From NCBI GenBank assembly GCA_022561775.1, contig JADFQO010000009.1, forward strand, positions 1 through 64,000: a stretch of 64,000 nt of DNA, given 5' to 3'. The stretch comes from Myxococcales bacterium (GTDB lineage Bacteria > Myxococcota_A > UBA9160 > SMWR01). Position numbers and translations under genes: made by a program. Below the pieces are notes generated by a model. The model saw nothing but the letters and a program-made list of their open reading frames with translations. It was not told the origin of the DNA and ran no database searches. Below, in pieces: positions 6,461 through 15,431 of the stretch (the stretch's first letter is position 1; every line of letters begins with the position of its first letter).

Positions 6461-8089
6461 CTACCAGCGGCCGCAGCCGGCCGTCATGGCTTCGGCGGTC
6501 AGCGAAATCGGATACCGCTGCCGTAGCGCCTCGGCAACCTTCGGGTCGATGTATTCCGGATAGTGCGACGACATCAGCTCGCGCACCTTCTCGACTGCGC
6601 GCTCGTGGATCAGCTTCGATCCCTTCTCCTCCCACTCGGTGGTCGTCGAGCGATCCGCCATCTGGGGATACTGGTATTCGGTCTCCATGATGCTGAGCGT
6701 CTGGGGCTGGCCCAGGAAGTGGCCGGGCCCTCCGCAACAGACCTCCTCGAGCACCTCGTAGGAGAGCGTCTCCTCGTTGACCTCGATCCCGCGAACGGCG
6801 CGCTGCACCGAGCCGAGCATGTCGCTGTCGATGACGAGTGCCTCGAACGAATAGCCGATCAAGCTCGCGAGCATGCCCGCGGACTCGAAGATCATGTTTG
6901 CACCGGCCATTCCCGCGAGCACGGTCGTGATGCCCTTCTCGTAGCCCGCCTGGTTGTCGGGGAATTTGGAATCGGACATACCCGCCGCGACGCCGCTCGG
7001 CAGGTCGTAGAAATTCGTGAGCTGAGCCGAAGCCGCGTTGAGGACGGCCTCCTCGCCGCCGCCACCCGAGAACGCCCCGGTCCGCAGATCCGACACGAAC
7101 GGCCAGTTGCTAAAGATCATCGGATGGCCCGGCACGGTCAGGTTGACCAGCGCAAGGCCCGCGAGCGCCTCCGCCACGGTCTGCACGAGGGTTCCGGCCA
7201 GCGCCGCGGGCGAGGTCGCACCCGCCTGCGCGGCGATGATCATGTTGACCGGCATGCCGTAGCGCGCGCACTCCATCGACACCATGCCGTTGTCTTCGCC
7301 GTAGCGCAGCGGCGGAACGATCGAGCAGGTATTCGCGGTGCAGAACGGCCGCTCGCGGAAGCGCCCCTCGCCGCCGAGGATCGTGTCGAACATCGCGACA
7401 CCCTCCTTCACGTGCTCCGAGAGATTGAAGCCCGAGAAGATGTGCTTCTGGGTTCCCGCCGCGCACGCGAACGCCACGCTCATATCGAACTCGAAGAGGT
7501 CCTCGATATCGGTGGCGACGACGGTCCGCGAGAACCAGTGGATATTGCTGAGTTGGTCGACCAAGCGCGCAAAATCATAGAGATCGTTGAGTGTCGAAGG
7601 TCGATAGGAGCGTTTTTCGACATCGAGCACCCGCACCGCCATGCCCGCGGTACCGAAGTGCGTGCGGGATTCCGAGATATGCAGGTCGTGCTTCGGATCG
7701 CGACCGAAGAGCGTGAAATTTCGACCCGCTCCGGCGACGATGTCCTCGATGAGTGCGCGGGGGAAACACAGTCGATCGTGCTCGTTCATCCAGCAGCCCT
7801 TGGCGAGCGCGATCTCGCGAAAGGCCGGAAACGCATCACCCATTCCGATGTTCTCGAGCACGTCGAGAGCGCGCTCGTGGATCCGCTGGATTTCCCGGTC
7901 CGTGAGCGGCCGATAAGCTCCGCCGATCAGTCCAGCGCGAACCGCGCCCTCTTTCGGTCCCCCGGCGCGCTGCGGGCCGCGCGCCCACCACTCGAACGGC
8001 GCTTTGCACGAGGCGTTTCTGTACCCGATACCCGTTCGCTCATTTCGATCTCCTCGCGGCGTGATCGCTGCGCTGCTAACGACCATCCA
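6461..8089 (-). CDS. MttB-family (non-pyrrolysine) methyltransferase, N-terminus frameshifted
   Basis: Trimethylamine methyltransferase family, which moves a methyl group from a quaternary or tertiary amine to a corrinoid protein. The domain runs from GLIGGAYRPLTDREIQRIH (near 7928) to the C-terminus, with PVNMIIAAQAGATSP, FSNWPFVSDLRTGAFS and AEAMTAGCGRW. There is no internal TAG, so it is not a Pyl enzyme; glycine-betaine-type members are the closest concept. The uninterrupted frame has an ATG at 8089. However, the expected N-terminus (RRSSGGRAARS) is in another frame, starting at ATG 8043 behind a GAGGAGATCGAA ribosome site, and stops at 7927. A single indel near 7930-7990 would join them. 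No corrinoid protein gene is adjacent. Confidence 0.85.
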   Translation of the reverse strand, partial: WMVVSSAAITPRGDRNERTGIGYRNASCKAPFEWWARGPQRAGGPKEGAVRAGLIGGAYRPLTDREIQRIHERALDVLENIGMGDAFPAFREIALAKGCWMNEHDRLCFPRALIEDIVAGAGRNFTLFGRDPKHDLHISESRTHFGTAGMAVRVLDVEKRSYRPSTLNDLYDFARLVDQLSNIHWFSRTVVATDIEDLFEFDMSVAFACAAGTQKHIFSGFNLSEHVKEGVAMFDTILGGEGRFRERPFCTANTCSIVPPLRYGEDNGMVSMECARYGMPVNMIIAAQAGATSPAALAGTLVQTVAEALAGLALVNLTVPGHPMIFSNWPFVSDLRTGAFSGGGGEEAVLNAASAQLTNFYDLPSGVAAGMSDSKFPDNQAGYEKGITTVLAGMAGANMIFESAGMLASLIGYSFEALVIDSDMLGSVQRAVRGIEVNEETLSYEVLEEVCCGGPGHFLGQPQTLSIMETEYQYPQMADRSTTTEWEEKGSKLIHERAVEKVRELMSSHYPEYIDPKVAEALRQRYPISLTAEAMTAGCGRW

Positions 8090-8098
8090 GGGCGCAGG

Positions 8099-8169
8099 GC
8101 GCCTCGTGAGGGAATGGTAAGCCGAATCGACTCTGGGCGCCTCGTGAGGGAATGGTGAGCCGAATCGAC
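8099..8169. repeat. Short tandem duplication, 38-bp period
   Basis: GCGCCTCGTGAGGGAATGGT plus AAGCCGAATCGAC at 8099-8131 recurs, with one base changed, at 8137-8169. It lies just upstream of the probable methyltransferase start and could affect its promoter or ribosome site. No known repeat family was recognised. Confidence 0.7.
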
Positions 8170-8276
8170 CGGAACGAGATCGTGGAGCGTTTCGCGGCTG
8201 CGGCGTCGCGACGGGTAGAGGGCGGCCGCGGATCCGCAGGGATGGGTTTCGACCGTGGGGGCAGCCGAGGTGCCGC

Positions 8277-9665
8277 TCAGCCGCGCAGGGATTCGCGCTC
8301 CACCCACGCCAGGGTGTCGTCGAGCGCCCTTTCGAGGCGGTCGAAGAGTTCGCCAATCTCCGACTCGGTGATCACGAGGGGCGGGCAGAGCGCGATCGTG
8401 TCGCCGATATTACGTACCACGAGCCCGTGCTCCTGGCAGCGACCCATGCAATAGGCGCCCACCTTTCCGGGCACCGCGAAGGCCCTCCCGGTGGACGGGT
8501 CGGCGACCATCTCACAGCCTCCGATCAGCCCCACGCCGCGAGCCTCACCGACGAGCGCGTGATCGGAAAGTGCCGCCAGCCGTGCCTGGAAGTGCTCGGC
8601 CACCTTGGCGGCGTGCGCGAAGATCTGGCGCTCTTCGTAGAGTTCCAGCGTGCGAACGGCCACGGCAGCGCTCACCGGGTGACCGCTGTACGTGAAGCCG
8701 TGCCCGAAGATGCCGATCTTTCGACTCGACTCGACCATGGGCTGGTACATGAATTCGGGGATCACTACGGCGCTGATCGGGAGATAGGCGGACGAGAGCG
8801 CCTTGGCGAGCGACATCGTATCCGGCCGCAGGCCGAAGGTCTGCGCACCAAAGGCGTTGCCGGTTCGCCCGAACCCGCAGATCACCTCATCGTCGATGAA
8901 CAGGATGTCGTGCTTGTCGAGCACGGCCTGGATCTTCTCGAAGTAGCCGCGGGGCGGAACGATGACGCCACCCGCCCCCATGACCGGCTCGGCGATGAAA
9001 GCGGCCACCGTATCCGGCCCCTCGTCAACGATCAGCTTCTCGAGATTGGCGGCGAGCCGCGACGCGAACTCCTCCTCGCTCTCACCGGGCTCTGCGTCGC
9101 GGTAGTGATGGGGACAATCGGTAAAAAGGAAGTTTGCGATCGGGAGATCAAAATCGCGTTGGTTCGCGGGCAGCCCGGTCAAGCTTGCGCTCGCGACAGT
9201 CACCCCGTGGTAGGCGCGTCGGCGGCTGATGATCTTCTTCTTCTCGGGCCGACCGATGGCGTTGTTGTAATACCAGACGAACTTGACCTGGCTGTCGTTC
9301 GCCTCGGACCCGGAGTTTCCGAAGAATACCCGGCCATTGTCGATGGGAACCATCTGCTTGAGACGCTCGGCGAGCGCGATCGCCGGCTCGTGGGTCTTGC
9401 TGCCGAAGAGGTGGCCGAAGGAGAGCTTGCGCATCTGCTCCGCGGCGGTTTCCGCGAGTTCCTCGACCCCATAGCCGAGGGCGGTGCACCAGAGGCCGGC
9501 GAGGCCCTCGATGTACTCCTTGCCCTCGATGTCGTAGACGTAGATTCCCTTGCCCCGCTCGATCATCAGGGGGCCGCGCTCTTCGTGGAGCGCGAGATTC
9601 GTCATCGGGTGCAGCAGTGCGGCTAGATCTCGCTTTCTCGCATCGCTTGCATTCACCTTGCTCAC
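8277..9665 (-). CDS. Class III aminotransferase (omega-amino acid type)
   Basis: 462 residues, PLP-dependent fold type I. Seen: FGNSGSEAND (114-124, phosphate binding), AYHGVTVAS, FIDDEVICGFGRTG (Asp near 258 contacts the PLP nitrogen) and the Schiff-base lysine Lys288 in SLAKALSSAYLP. Members move an amino group from an omega-amine or amino acid to pyruvate or a 2-oxo acid; the exact donor cannot be read. It lies upstream of the methyltransferase on the same strand with a gap of about 190 bp. That fits a nitrogen-compound catabolic locus. Confidence 0.93.
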   Translation of the reverse strand: MSKVNASDARKRDLAALLHPMTNLALHEERGPLMIERGKGIYVYDIEGKEYIEGLAGLWCTALGYGVEELAETAAEQMRKLSFGHLFGSKTHEPAIALAERLKQMVPIDNGRVFFGNSGSEANDSQVKFVWYYNNAIGRPEKKKIISRRRAYHGVTVASASLTGLPANQRDFDLPIANFLFTDCPHHYRDAEPGESEEEFASRLAANLEKLIVDEGPDTVAAFIAEPVMGAGGVIVPPRGYFEKIQAVLDKHDILFIDDEVICGFGRTGNAFGAQTFGLRPDTMSLAKALSSAYLPISAVVIPEFMYQPMVESSRKIGIFGHGFTYSGHPVSAAVAVRTLELYEERQIFAHAAKVAEHFQARLAALSDHALVGEARGVGLIGGCEMVADPSTGRAFAVPGKVGAYCMGRCQEHGLVVRNIGDTIALCPPLVITESEIGELFDRLERALDDTLAWVERESLRG

Positions 9666-9923
9666 CTCTCATTTGGCCACCGCCTCGGGGGTCCTGCTCG
9701 ACCGCTACCGGGGGCCGGGTCGCATGTTTATAGCGAGCCCAGGGGATCGATACCGCGGGAACACCCGAGAAGAAACGCTAGATGGACACAATTGTCGCAA
9801 TTGCCGCCTAGCGGACCCGGGCGGGCTTGGTACCCTGCCGTCCTTGTCGGCCCCAAACACCGCGTCGGCGATCGGCTGCTCGCCTTCGAGAACGACCCCT
9901 GAAGCGAGCTGTAGAAGCGTAAG

Positions 9924-12062
9924 ATGAGCGAGCCTGCACCCTTGAAACAACCAAACCCCGCTGCCACCCACCCGCTGGACCCGCTGCTCGCCCCTCGGTC
10001 GATCGCCTTTTTCGGCGCGTCGCAGCGACCGAACACACCCGGAAACGACATGGTGCGGGAGGCCTTGGCGGGCGGCTTCGACGGCGCGCTCTATCCGATC
10101 AACCCCCGATACAGCGATGTGGAAGGACTCTCGTGCTTTCCGTCGATCGACGATCTTCCGGAAACCGTCGACCACGTCGTGCTCTGCGTCGCGAGCGAGA
10201 AGATCGAAGACGCGCTCGGGCAGGCGATCCGCCACGGTGCGCGGGCCACGACGATTTTTGCGAGTTGTCATTCGGAACAGGATCGCGAGCCCGCGCTTTC
10301 AAAGCGAATCGCTGCGATGGCCCGCGAGGCAGACGTCGCAATCTGCGGCGGCAACTGCATGGGATTCGTCAATCAGGAGATCGGTCTGCGGGTCGCCGCC
10401 TTCCCGTGCCACACCTACAAGCCGAAGGTCGGACCGATCACCTGGATCGCCCAATCGGGATCGGTCTACGGCACCCTTGCCTTCAACGATCAGCGCCTGA
10501 AGTTCAACCTCTGCGTGTCGAGCGGCGCCGAGTTCGTGACGCGCTCCAGCGATTACCTCGAATGGGCCCTCCGGCGGGAGTCGACGGGCGTCGTCGGTCT
10601 CTTCCTCGAATCCATCCGGGATCCCGAAGGCTTCGAGGCGGCACTCGCTGAGGCCGCTCGGCGCGAAATCCCGGTGGTCGTCCTCAAGGCCGGCCGCACG
10701 CCAGGCGCCGCTGCGATGGCCCGGACGCATACCGGCGCGCTTGCGGGCGACGACGCCGCCTATCGCGCGCTCTTCGATCGCTACGGGGTGGTGCGCGTCG
10801 AGACGCTCGACGAACTCGCCGCCACGCTGCTGTTGTTTTCGCATCCCGCGCGGCCGGGCGCGGGTGGTCTCGCGAGCATCCACGACTCGGGCGGCGAGTG
10901 TGAGTTGCTGATCGATCTGGCGACGGATATCGGGGTTCCGCTCGCGCGCATCAACGACCAGACCAGGCAGACACTCCGCGAACACCTCGACCCAGGACTC
11001 GAAGCCGTCAATCCGCTCGACGCCTGGGGGGTCGGCCACGACACCGTCAATACGTTCCAACGCTGCCTCGAAGCGTTGATGGCAGACCCCGACACGGCTG
11101 CGGCGCTGATCGTTTCCGACATCCGGAGTGGCCACTACCACCATCAGAATCTCATCCAGGTGGCGCGGAAGGTCGCCGAGCGGGCCACGATGCCGCTGGC
11201 TTTCGCGACCAACTATTCGTCGGTCAATCACCGACAGCTCGCCCTCGAATTGACGGAGTTCGGTGTACCCGTACTCGACGGCACGCGTGAGACGCTGCAA
11301 GCCTTTCGACACCTCTTCGATTACCGCGATTTTCTCGACCGTGCCGAATCCGCACCGCCGCCCCGGCCGGCCGCCGAGGTGACCAAGCGCTGGCGGGAGC
11401 GGCTGTGCGACCCGCAGCCTCTCGACGAGGTCGAGAGCCTCGCGCTGCTCGCCGACTACGGGGTTCCCGTCGCGCGTGCCGTACGAGCCGCGTCGAAAGA
11501 CGAAGCGCTCCAGGCCGCCGCGGAAATCGGCTACCCCGTCGTGCTGAAGACCGCAGAGCCGGGGATCGAGCACAAGAGCGACGTCGGCGGCGTCGTGCTC
11601 GACCTCGCGGACCCCGAGGCGTTAAAAGCCGCATACGACGACCTGGAGCGACGCCTCGGCTCGCGGGTCAGCGTTTCGCGCAGGGTTCCGGAAGGCGTCG
11701 AGATCGCCCTCGGCGCGATTCGCGATCCGCAATTCGGAAGCTACGTGATGGTTGCAGCCGGGGGCGTGCTAATCGAGCTGCTCGCAGACAGTGCCGTTTC
11801 GCTCGCTCCAATCGACGAAAAGGCAGCTGAACGCCTGCTCGGAAACCTGAAGGCGCGCCGGTTGCTGGACGGTTTGCGCGGAAAACCGCCAGCCGATATC
11901 GCATCCCTATGCCGTGCCATCGCGTGCCTTTCGGTGCTCGCGGACGATCTGGGCGACGCACTCGAACAGCTCGACGTCAACCCCGTGATTGCGTCACGGG
12001 ACGGCTGCGTGGCGGTGGACGCCCTGGTGATCGCGCGCCCCGCAACGCAAGCGCCCCGATAG
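9924..12062 (+). CDS. ADP-forming acyl-CoA synthetase (fused alpha-beta)
   Basis: 712 residues in the acetate-CoA ligase (ADP-forming) family, which interconverts acyl-CoA + ADP + Pi and acid + CoA + ATP. A CoA-binding domain (about 20-150, RSIAFFGASQRPNTPG) and succinyl-CoA-synthetase-like domains come first. The phosphohistidine candidate is His269 in ARTHTGALAG. A C-terminal ATP-grasp domain (about 480-705) has PVVLKTAEPGIEHKSDVGGV. The alpha and beta parts are one chain, as in many proteobacteria. The acyl-CoA dehydrogenase follows 13 bp downstream, so the two are almost certainly co-transcribed. Confidence 0.92.
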   Translation: MSEPAPLKQPNPAATHPLDPLLAPRSIAFFGASQRPNTPGNDMVREALAGGFDGALYPINPRYSDVEGLSCFPSIDDLPETVDHVVLCVASEKIEDALGQAIRHGARATTIFASCHSEQDREPALSKRIAAMAREADVAICGGNCMGFVNQEIGLRVAAFPCHTYKPKVGPITWIAQSGSVYGTLAFNDQRLKFNLCVSSGAEFVTRSSDYLEWALRRESTGVVGLFLESIRDPEGFEAALAEAARREIPVVVLKAGRTPGAAAMARTHTGALAGDDAAYRALFDRYGVVRVETLDELAATLLLFSHPARPGAGGLASIHDSGGECELLIDLATDIGVPLARINDQTRQTLREHLDPGLEAVNPLDAWGVGHDTVNTFQRCLEALMADPDTAAALIVSDIRSGHYHHQNLIQVARKVAERATMPLAFATNYSSVNHRQLALELTEFGVPVLDGTRETLQAFRHLFDYRDFLDRAESAPPPRPAAEVTKRWRERLCDPQPLDEVESLALLADYGVPVARAVRAASKDEALQAAAEIGYPVVLKTAEPGIEHKSDVGGVVLDLADPEALKAAYDDLERRLGSRVSVSRRVPEGVEIALGAIRDPQFGSYVMVAAGGVLIELLADSAVSLAPIDEKAAERLLGNLKARRLLDGLRGKPPADIASLCRAIACLSVLADDLGDALEQLDVNPVIASRDGCVAVDALVIARPATQAPR

Positions 12063-12075
12063 GAATCATCGCCGA

Positions 12076-13242
12076 ATGGACCTTGCCCTTTCCTCCGAAC
12101 ATCAAAAGCTCAGCGCCAAATCTCGAGAGTTCTGCGAACAGGTGCTCCAACCCCACGAACTAGAGGTGGAGGAGAACCGCGGTCTACCCGAAGCGAGCCG
12201 ACCCGCGCTGCGCCAGGCCGTTTGCGATTGGGGATTTGCGGGCATCAACCACAGCGTCGAAGACGGCGGTCAGGGCTATTCGATCTTCGAGCAGATGTTG
12301 ATCAACGAGCAGCTCGGGCGTGCGACCTGCGGACTCTGGGCCGTAATGTGGCAACCAGCAATTTCACTGCGCTTCGCATCCGAGGAGCAGAAAGACAAAT
12401 ACCTCCGACCGAGCTGTCGGGGGCAGCGGCGGGGTTGTTTCGCGATCACCGAACCCGAAGCGGGATCCGATCCGCGCCGGGTGCGCACCGAGGCGGTCTG
12501 CGACGGCGACAGCTACGTGATCAATGGCGAGAAATGGTTCGTGACTTCCTACAACGCCTCCGACTACATCATCGTGCACGCGCACGTCGACGGTGACCCG
12601 GACAAGCCGACCCTGTTTCTCGTCGACAAGGACACGCCGGGCATACGCCACCTTCGCTCACCGCACTTCATGCACACCTTCATCTTCGACCACGCCGAGC
12701 TCGCGTTCGAAAATGTGCGGGTCCCCGCATCCGCCCGGCTCGGCGAAATCGGAGAGGGGTTTGCGCTCACGAAGGATTGGTTCGTCGAGGCGCGCCTGCA
12801 GATCGCGGCGCACTGCGTGGGCGCTGCAACCCGTGCCGCAGAGATCGCAAACGACTATGCGGCGGGCCGCATTCAATTCGAGCGGCCGATCCGTGACTTT
12901 CAGGCGATCGAATTCACGATCGCGGACATGGCAACCGAGATCATGGCCGGCAAATCACTGCTCTACCGCGTGGCTGCGCAAATCACTCCGGAGGTGGATC
13001 GCAAGCAGATCCACGCGCGGGTCAGCGCGTTGAAGCTCTTCTGTTCGGAGATGGCCGGACGCGTGGTCGACCGTGCAGTGCAGGTCCTGGGAGGCCGCGG
13101 TTACATGTGCGAGAACCCGGTGGAGCGTCTTTACCGGGACCTGCGCGTCGATCGCATCTGGGAAGGCACATCGGAGATCCAGCGCGCCATCATTGGCGGC
13201 CAGATCAAAAAGCGCGGACTCGAGGTGTACACGGAATGGTAG
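12076..13242 (+). CDS. Acyl-CoA dehydrogenase
   Basis: 388 residues, full length for the FAD-dependent family that oxidises acyl-CoA to enoyl-CoA. Seen: CFAITEPEAGSDPRRVRTEA and YVINGEKWFVTS (FAD and substrate contacts), then QVLGGRGYMCENPVERLYRD and RIWEGTSEIQRAII, the region holding the usual catalytic glutamate. The ATG lies 13 bp after the acyl-CoA synthetase stop. The pair suggests activation followed by alpha-beta oxidation of a specific acid; chain length cannot be told. Confidence 0.94.
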   Translation: MDLALSSEHQKLSAKSREFCEQVLQPHELEVEENRGLPEASRPALRQAVCDWGFAGINHSVEDGGQGYSIFEQMLINEQLGRATCGLWAVMWQPAISLRFASEEQKDKYLRPSCRGQRRGCFAITEPEAGSDPRRVRTEAVCDGDSYVINGEKWFVTSYNASDYIIVHAHVDGDPDKPTLFLVDKDTPGIRHLRSPHFMHTFIFDHAELAFENVRVPASARLGEIGEGFALTKDWFVEARLQIAAHCVGAATRAAEIANDYAAGRIQFERPIRDFQAIEFTIADMATEIMAGKSLLYRVAAQITPEVDRKQIHARVSALKLFCSEMAGRVVDRAVQVLGGRGYMCENPVERLYRDLRVDRIWEGTSEIQRAIIGGQIKKRGLEVYTEW

Positions 13243-13353
13243 CTGCCCGAAGCGTAGAGTCCCCAACCGACGCCCGGGCTCGACGGGGTCCTGTTGACTC
13301 TGGATGGCAAGACGCCGCCCGCTTGATCCGCTGGGCGATCCGCTGCAAGGCGC

Positions 13354-14142
13354 TCAGGCCTCGTCGTCGTCCACTTCGGCCCAACTCGGCCGCCGCTTCT
13401 GCGCAAAAGCCGCCAGGCCCTCGGCGGCCTCGGGCGAGGCGAAGAGCTTTGCGATCTTCTCCACCGCGTACGCGTAGGCGTCGTCCGGCGCGAGCCGCGG
13501 GATTTCACGAACGAGCCGCTTCGCGGCAGCAACCGCGTTCGGAGCCCCTTTCGCAATCGCGTCGATCTCTGCCTGAACCTCGCTCTCGAGATCATCTTCC
13601 GCGACGACCCGGTGAACCAGCCCAACTCCCAATGCGTCGGCCGCGGAGAATCGTTCCCCCGTCAGAAACAGGCGCATCGCGTGGTGCTCGCCGAGCTTGG
13701 GCAGTACGACCACCGAGATGATCGCGGGAATCACACCGAGGCGTACTTCACTGAATGCGAATTTTGCGCTGCGAACTGCAATCGCGATATCGGCTGCGGC
13801 AATCAGGCCAATGCCTCCGCCGAACGCGTGGCCATTGACCGCGCAGACCACCGGCTTCGGCCCTTCCCGCATCTGCTTCAGGATCTCGACGAAGGCGTTT
13901 TCGCTCATTCCATCGGCAACACCCGCTCCCCGGCTCTTGAGATCCGCTCCGGCGCAAAAAACGGGTCCGCTGCCTGCAAGTACGACGACGCGAACGCCCG
14001 GATCATCCATCGCGGTCTTGAGATGTCTCGAGAGTTCCCCGAGCAGCTTCGTCGAAAGCGCGTTGCGACTTTCGGGGCGGTTCATCCGGATCCAGGCAGC
14101 CCGATCGCGAATCTCGTACTCGGTGGCCTCGCCTTTGCGCAT
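13354..14142 (-). CDS. Enoyl-CoA hydratase/isomerase family protein
   Basis: 262 residues, crotonase fold. Oxyanion-hole segments are seen at FCAGADLKSRG and NGHAFGGGIGLIAAADIAIA, with SEVRLGVIPAIIS containing the usual catalytic Glu position. The C-terminal AFAQKRRPSW matches hydratase-type members. The overall pattern resembles methylglutaconyl-CoA hydratase-like proteins, but substrate cannot be fixed. It is convergent with the acyl-CoA dehydrogenase and may act on its product. Confidence 0.9.
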   Translation of the reverse strand: MRKGEATEYEIRDRAAWIRMNRPESRNALSTKLLGELSRHLKTAMDDPGVRVVVLAGSGPVFCAGADLKSRGAGVADGMSENAFVEILKQMREGPKPVVCAVNGHAFGGGIGLIAAADIAIAVRSAKFAFSEVRLGVIPAIISVVVLPKLGEHHAMRLFLTGERFSAADALGVGLVHRVVAEDDLESEVQAEIDAIAKGAPNAVAAAKRLVREIPRLAPDDAYAYAVEKIAKLFASPEAAEGLAAFAQKRRPSWAEVDDDEA

Positions 14143-14144
14143 CC

Positions 14145-14249
14145 TCAGTCTTCGGCCTCCATCACCATCGGCATGGTATCGAGCAACGGCGGGCGAATCG
14201 CATTGCGAAGGAAGCGGACGTCGTGGACGCCGACGACCGATGGGCGCAA
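14145..14249 (-). CDS. Possible short ORF before the enoyl-CoA hydratase
   Basis: A 34-codon frame opens at a TTG and ends with PMVMEAED two bases before the hydratase ATG. Its translation (VVGVHDVRFLRNAIRPPLLD) looks protein-like, and its GGAGG lies ahead of the hydratase start. It could be a tiny leader peptide or the tail of a lost gene. No family recognised. Confidence 0.25.
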   Translation of the reverse strand: MRPSVVGVHDVRFLRNAIRPPLLDTMPMVMEAED

Positions 14250-14466
14250 CCCGTTTCAGCTCAGCGTCCGGCGACTCGAGAGGGCCCCATCATGTTTCCC
14301 GGCATGAGCCCTGTCAAGCGCATTGGGGCAATGCCTCGCGCTTCGGGATTGATCGATCCGGCGTCAGCCGTCAGAATGGCGCTCGTGCAGCCGCGCCGGA
14401 TCCGTCCAGTGGATCCGGTGGGCGCTGGTCGGCCTTCGACCACAGGATCGATCCGAGGAAATCCAC
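14250..14466. other. Upstream region of the BKACE gene, with hairpin
   Basis: About 217 bases without a supported gene. CGGATCC-(7 nt)-GGATCCG around 14397-14420 can form a 7-bp hairpin, a possible operator or attenuator for the BKACE gene. GAGGAAATCC precedes that gene's ATG. Confidence 0.35.
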
Positions 14467-15348
14467 ATGAACAACGAAGTGATCATCACCTGTGCGGTAA
14501 CCGGTTCGGGTGACACGGTGGGCGTGCACCCCGCAATCCCCGTGACGCCCGAGGATATTGCCAGCGCGGCGATCGAAGCCGCCAGGGCGGGAGCGGCGAT
14601 CGCCCACATTCACGTACGCGACGTCGAGACGGGAAAAGGCAATCGCGATCGAGCCCTCTTTCGAGAGGTCGTGGAGCGCGTTCGCGACAGCGACACCGAC
14701 GTGCTCATCAATCTAACGACGGGAATGGGTGGTGATTACATCCCGAGTAAAGAAGACCCCGCGGTGGCTGCCCCGGAATCCGACTATGCGCGGCCGGAGG
14801 AGCGCGTGCTCCACGTCGAAGAGCTGCGTCCGGAAATCTGCAGCCTCGACTGCGGATCGATGAACTTCGGCTCGGATCTGGCGCTCAACACCATCGATCA
14901 CCTGCGCGTGATGGCTGAGCGCATCAAGGGCTGCGGGGTGAAGCCCGAGATCGAAGCGTTCGAGCTCGGACACATCTCGCTCGCAAAGCAACTCATCAAG
15001 GAGGGGATCATCGATGAGCCCCCGCTCTTCCAGCTCTGTCTCGGCATTCCGTGGGGCGCGGAAGCGAATGCGGCGACCCTGCTCGTGATGCGCGACATGT
15101 TGCCGGAAGGCGCACATTGGGCGGCGTTTGGAATCGCGCGAATGCAGTTTCCGATGGTTGCCCAGGCGATGCTCCTCGGCGGACACGTCCGGGTGGGGCT
15201 CGAGGACAACCTCTATCTCGAGCGCGGTGTGTTTGCGAGCAACGGCCAACTCGTCGAAAAGGCCGTGGGTCTCATCGAAACCCTCGGCGCACGGGTGCTG
15301 GGACCCGAGGAGACGCGCGAGAAGCTCGGGCTCAAGAAACAGTGCTGA
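14467..15348 (+). CDS. BKACE (DUF849) beta-keto acid cleavage enzyme
   Basis: 293 residues. The family condenses a beta-keto acid with acetyl-CoA to give acetoacetate and a new CoA ester. Zinc ligands are visible in AHIHVRD (His47, His49), and the [10 protein letters not shown] and [15 protein letters not shown] loops are intact. Known substrates include 3-keto-5-aminohexanoate and dehydrocarnitine; substrate-defining residues cannot be judged here. Start: ATG after GAGGAAATCCAC. Its position near an MttB-like methyltransferase, an aminotransferase and acyl-CoA genes suggests breakdown of a nitrogen-containing acid. Confidence 0.92.
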   Translation: MNNEVIITCAVTGSGDTVGVHPAIPVTPEDIASAAIEAARAGAAIAHIHVRDVETGKGNRDRALFREVVERVRDSDTDVLINLTTGMGGDYIPSKEDPAVAAPESDYARPEERVLHVEELRPEICSLDCGSMNFGSDLALNTIDHLRVMAERIKGCGVKPEIEAFELGHISLAKQLIKEGIIDEPPLFQLCLGIPWGAEANAATLLVMRDMLPEGAHWAAFGIARMQFPMVAQAMLLGGHVRVGLEDNLYLERGVFASNGQLVEKAVGLIETLGARVLGPEETREKLGLKKQC

Positions 15349-15431
15349 GGAGGAGCCGCCCACTCCTACCTCAAGTGGTTTCACAAGCGCCCCGATAACG
15401 CTTGACGTCTCGACGGGAGGGGCCAAGGAGC

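Noticed and set aside
6461-8089. Pyrrolysine-containing MttB
   Set aside because: No in-frame TAG anywhere in the domain; it is a non-Pyl family member.
8427-9626. 399-codon open frame antisense to the aminotransferase
   Set aside because: Same reasoning; no start signal or recognisable domain.
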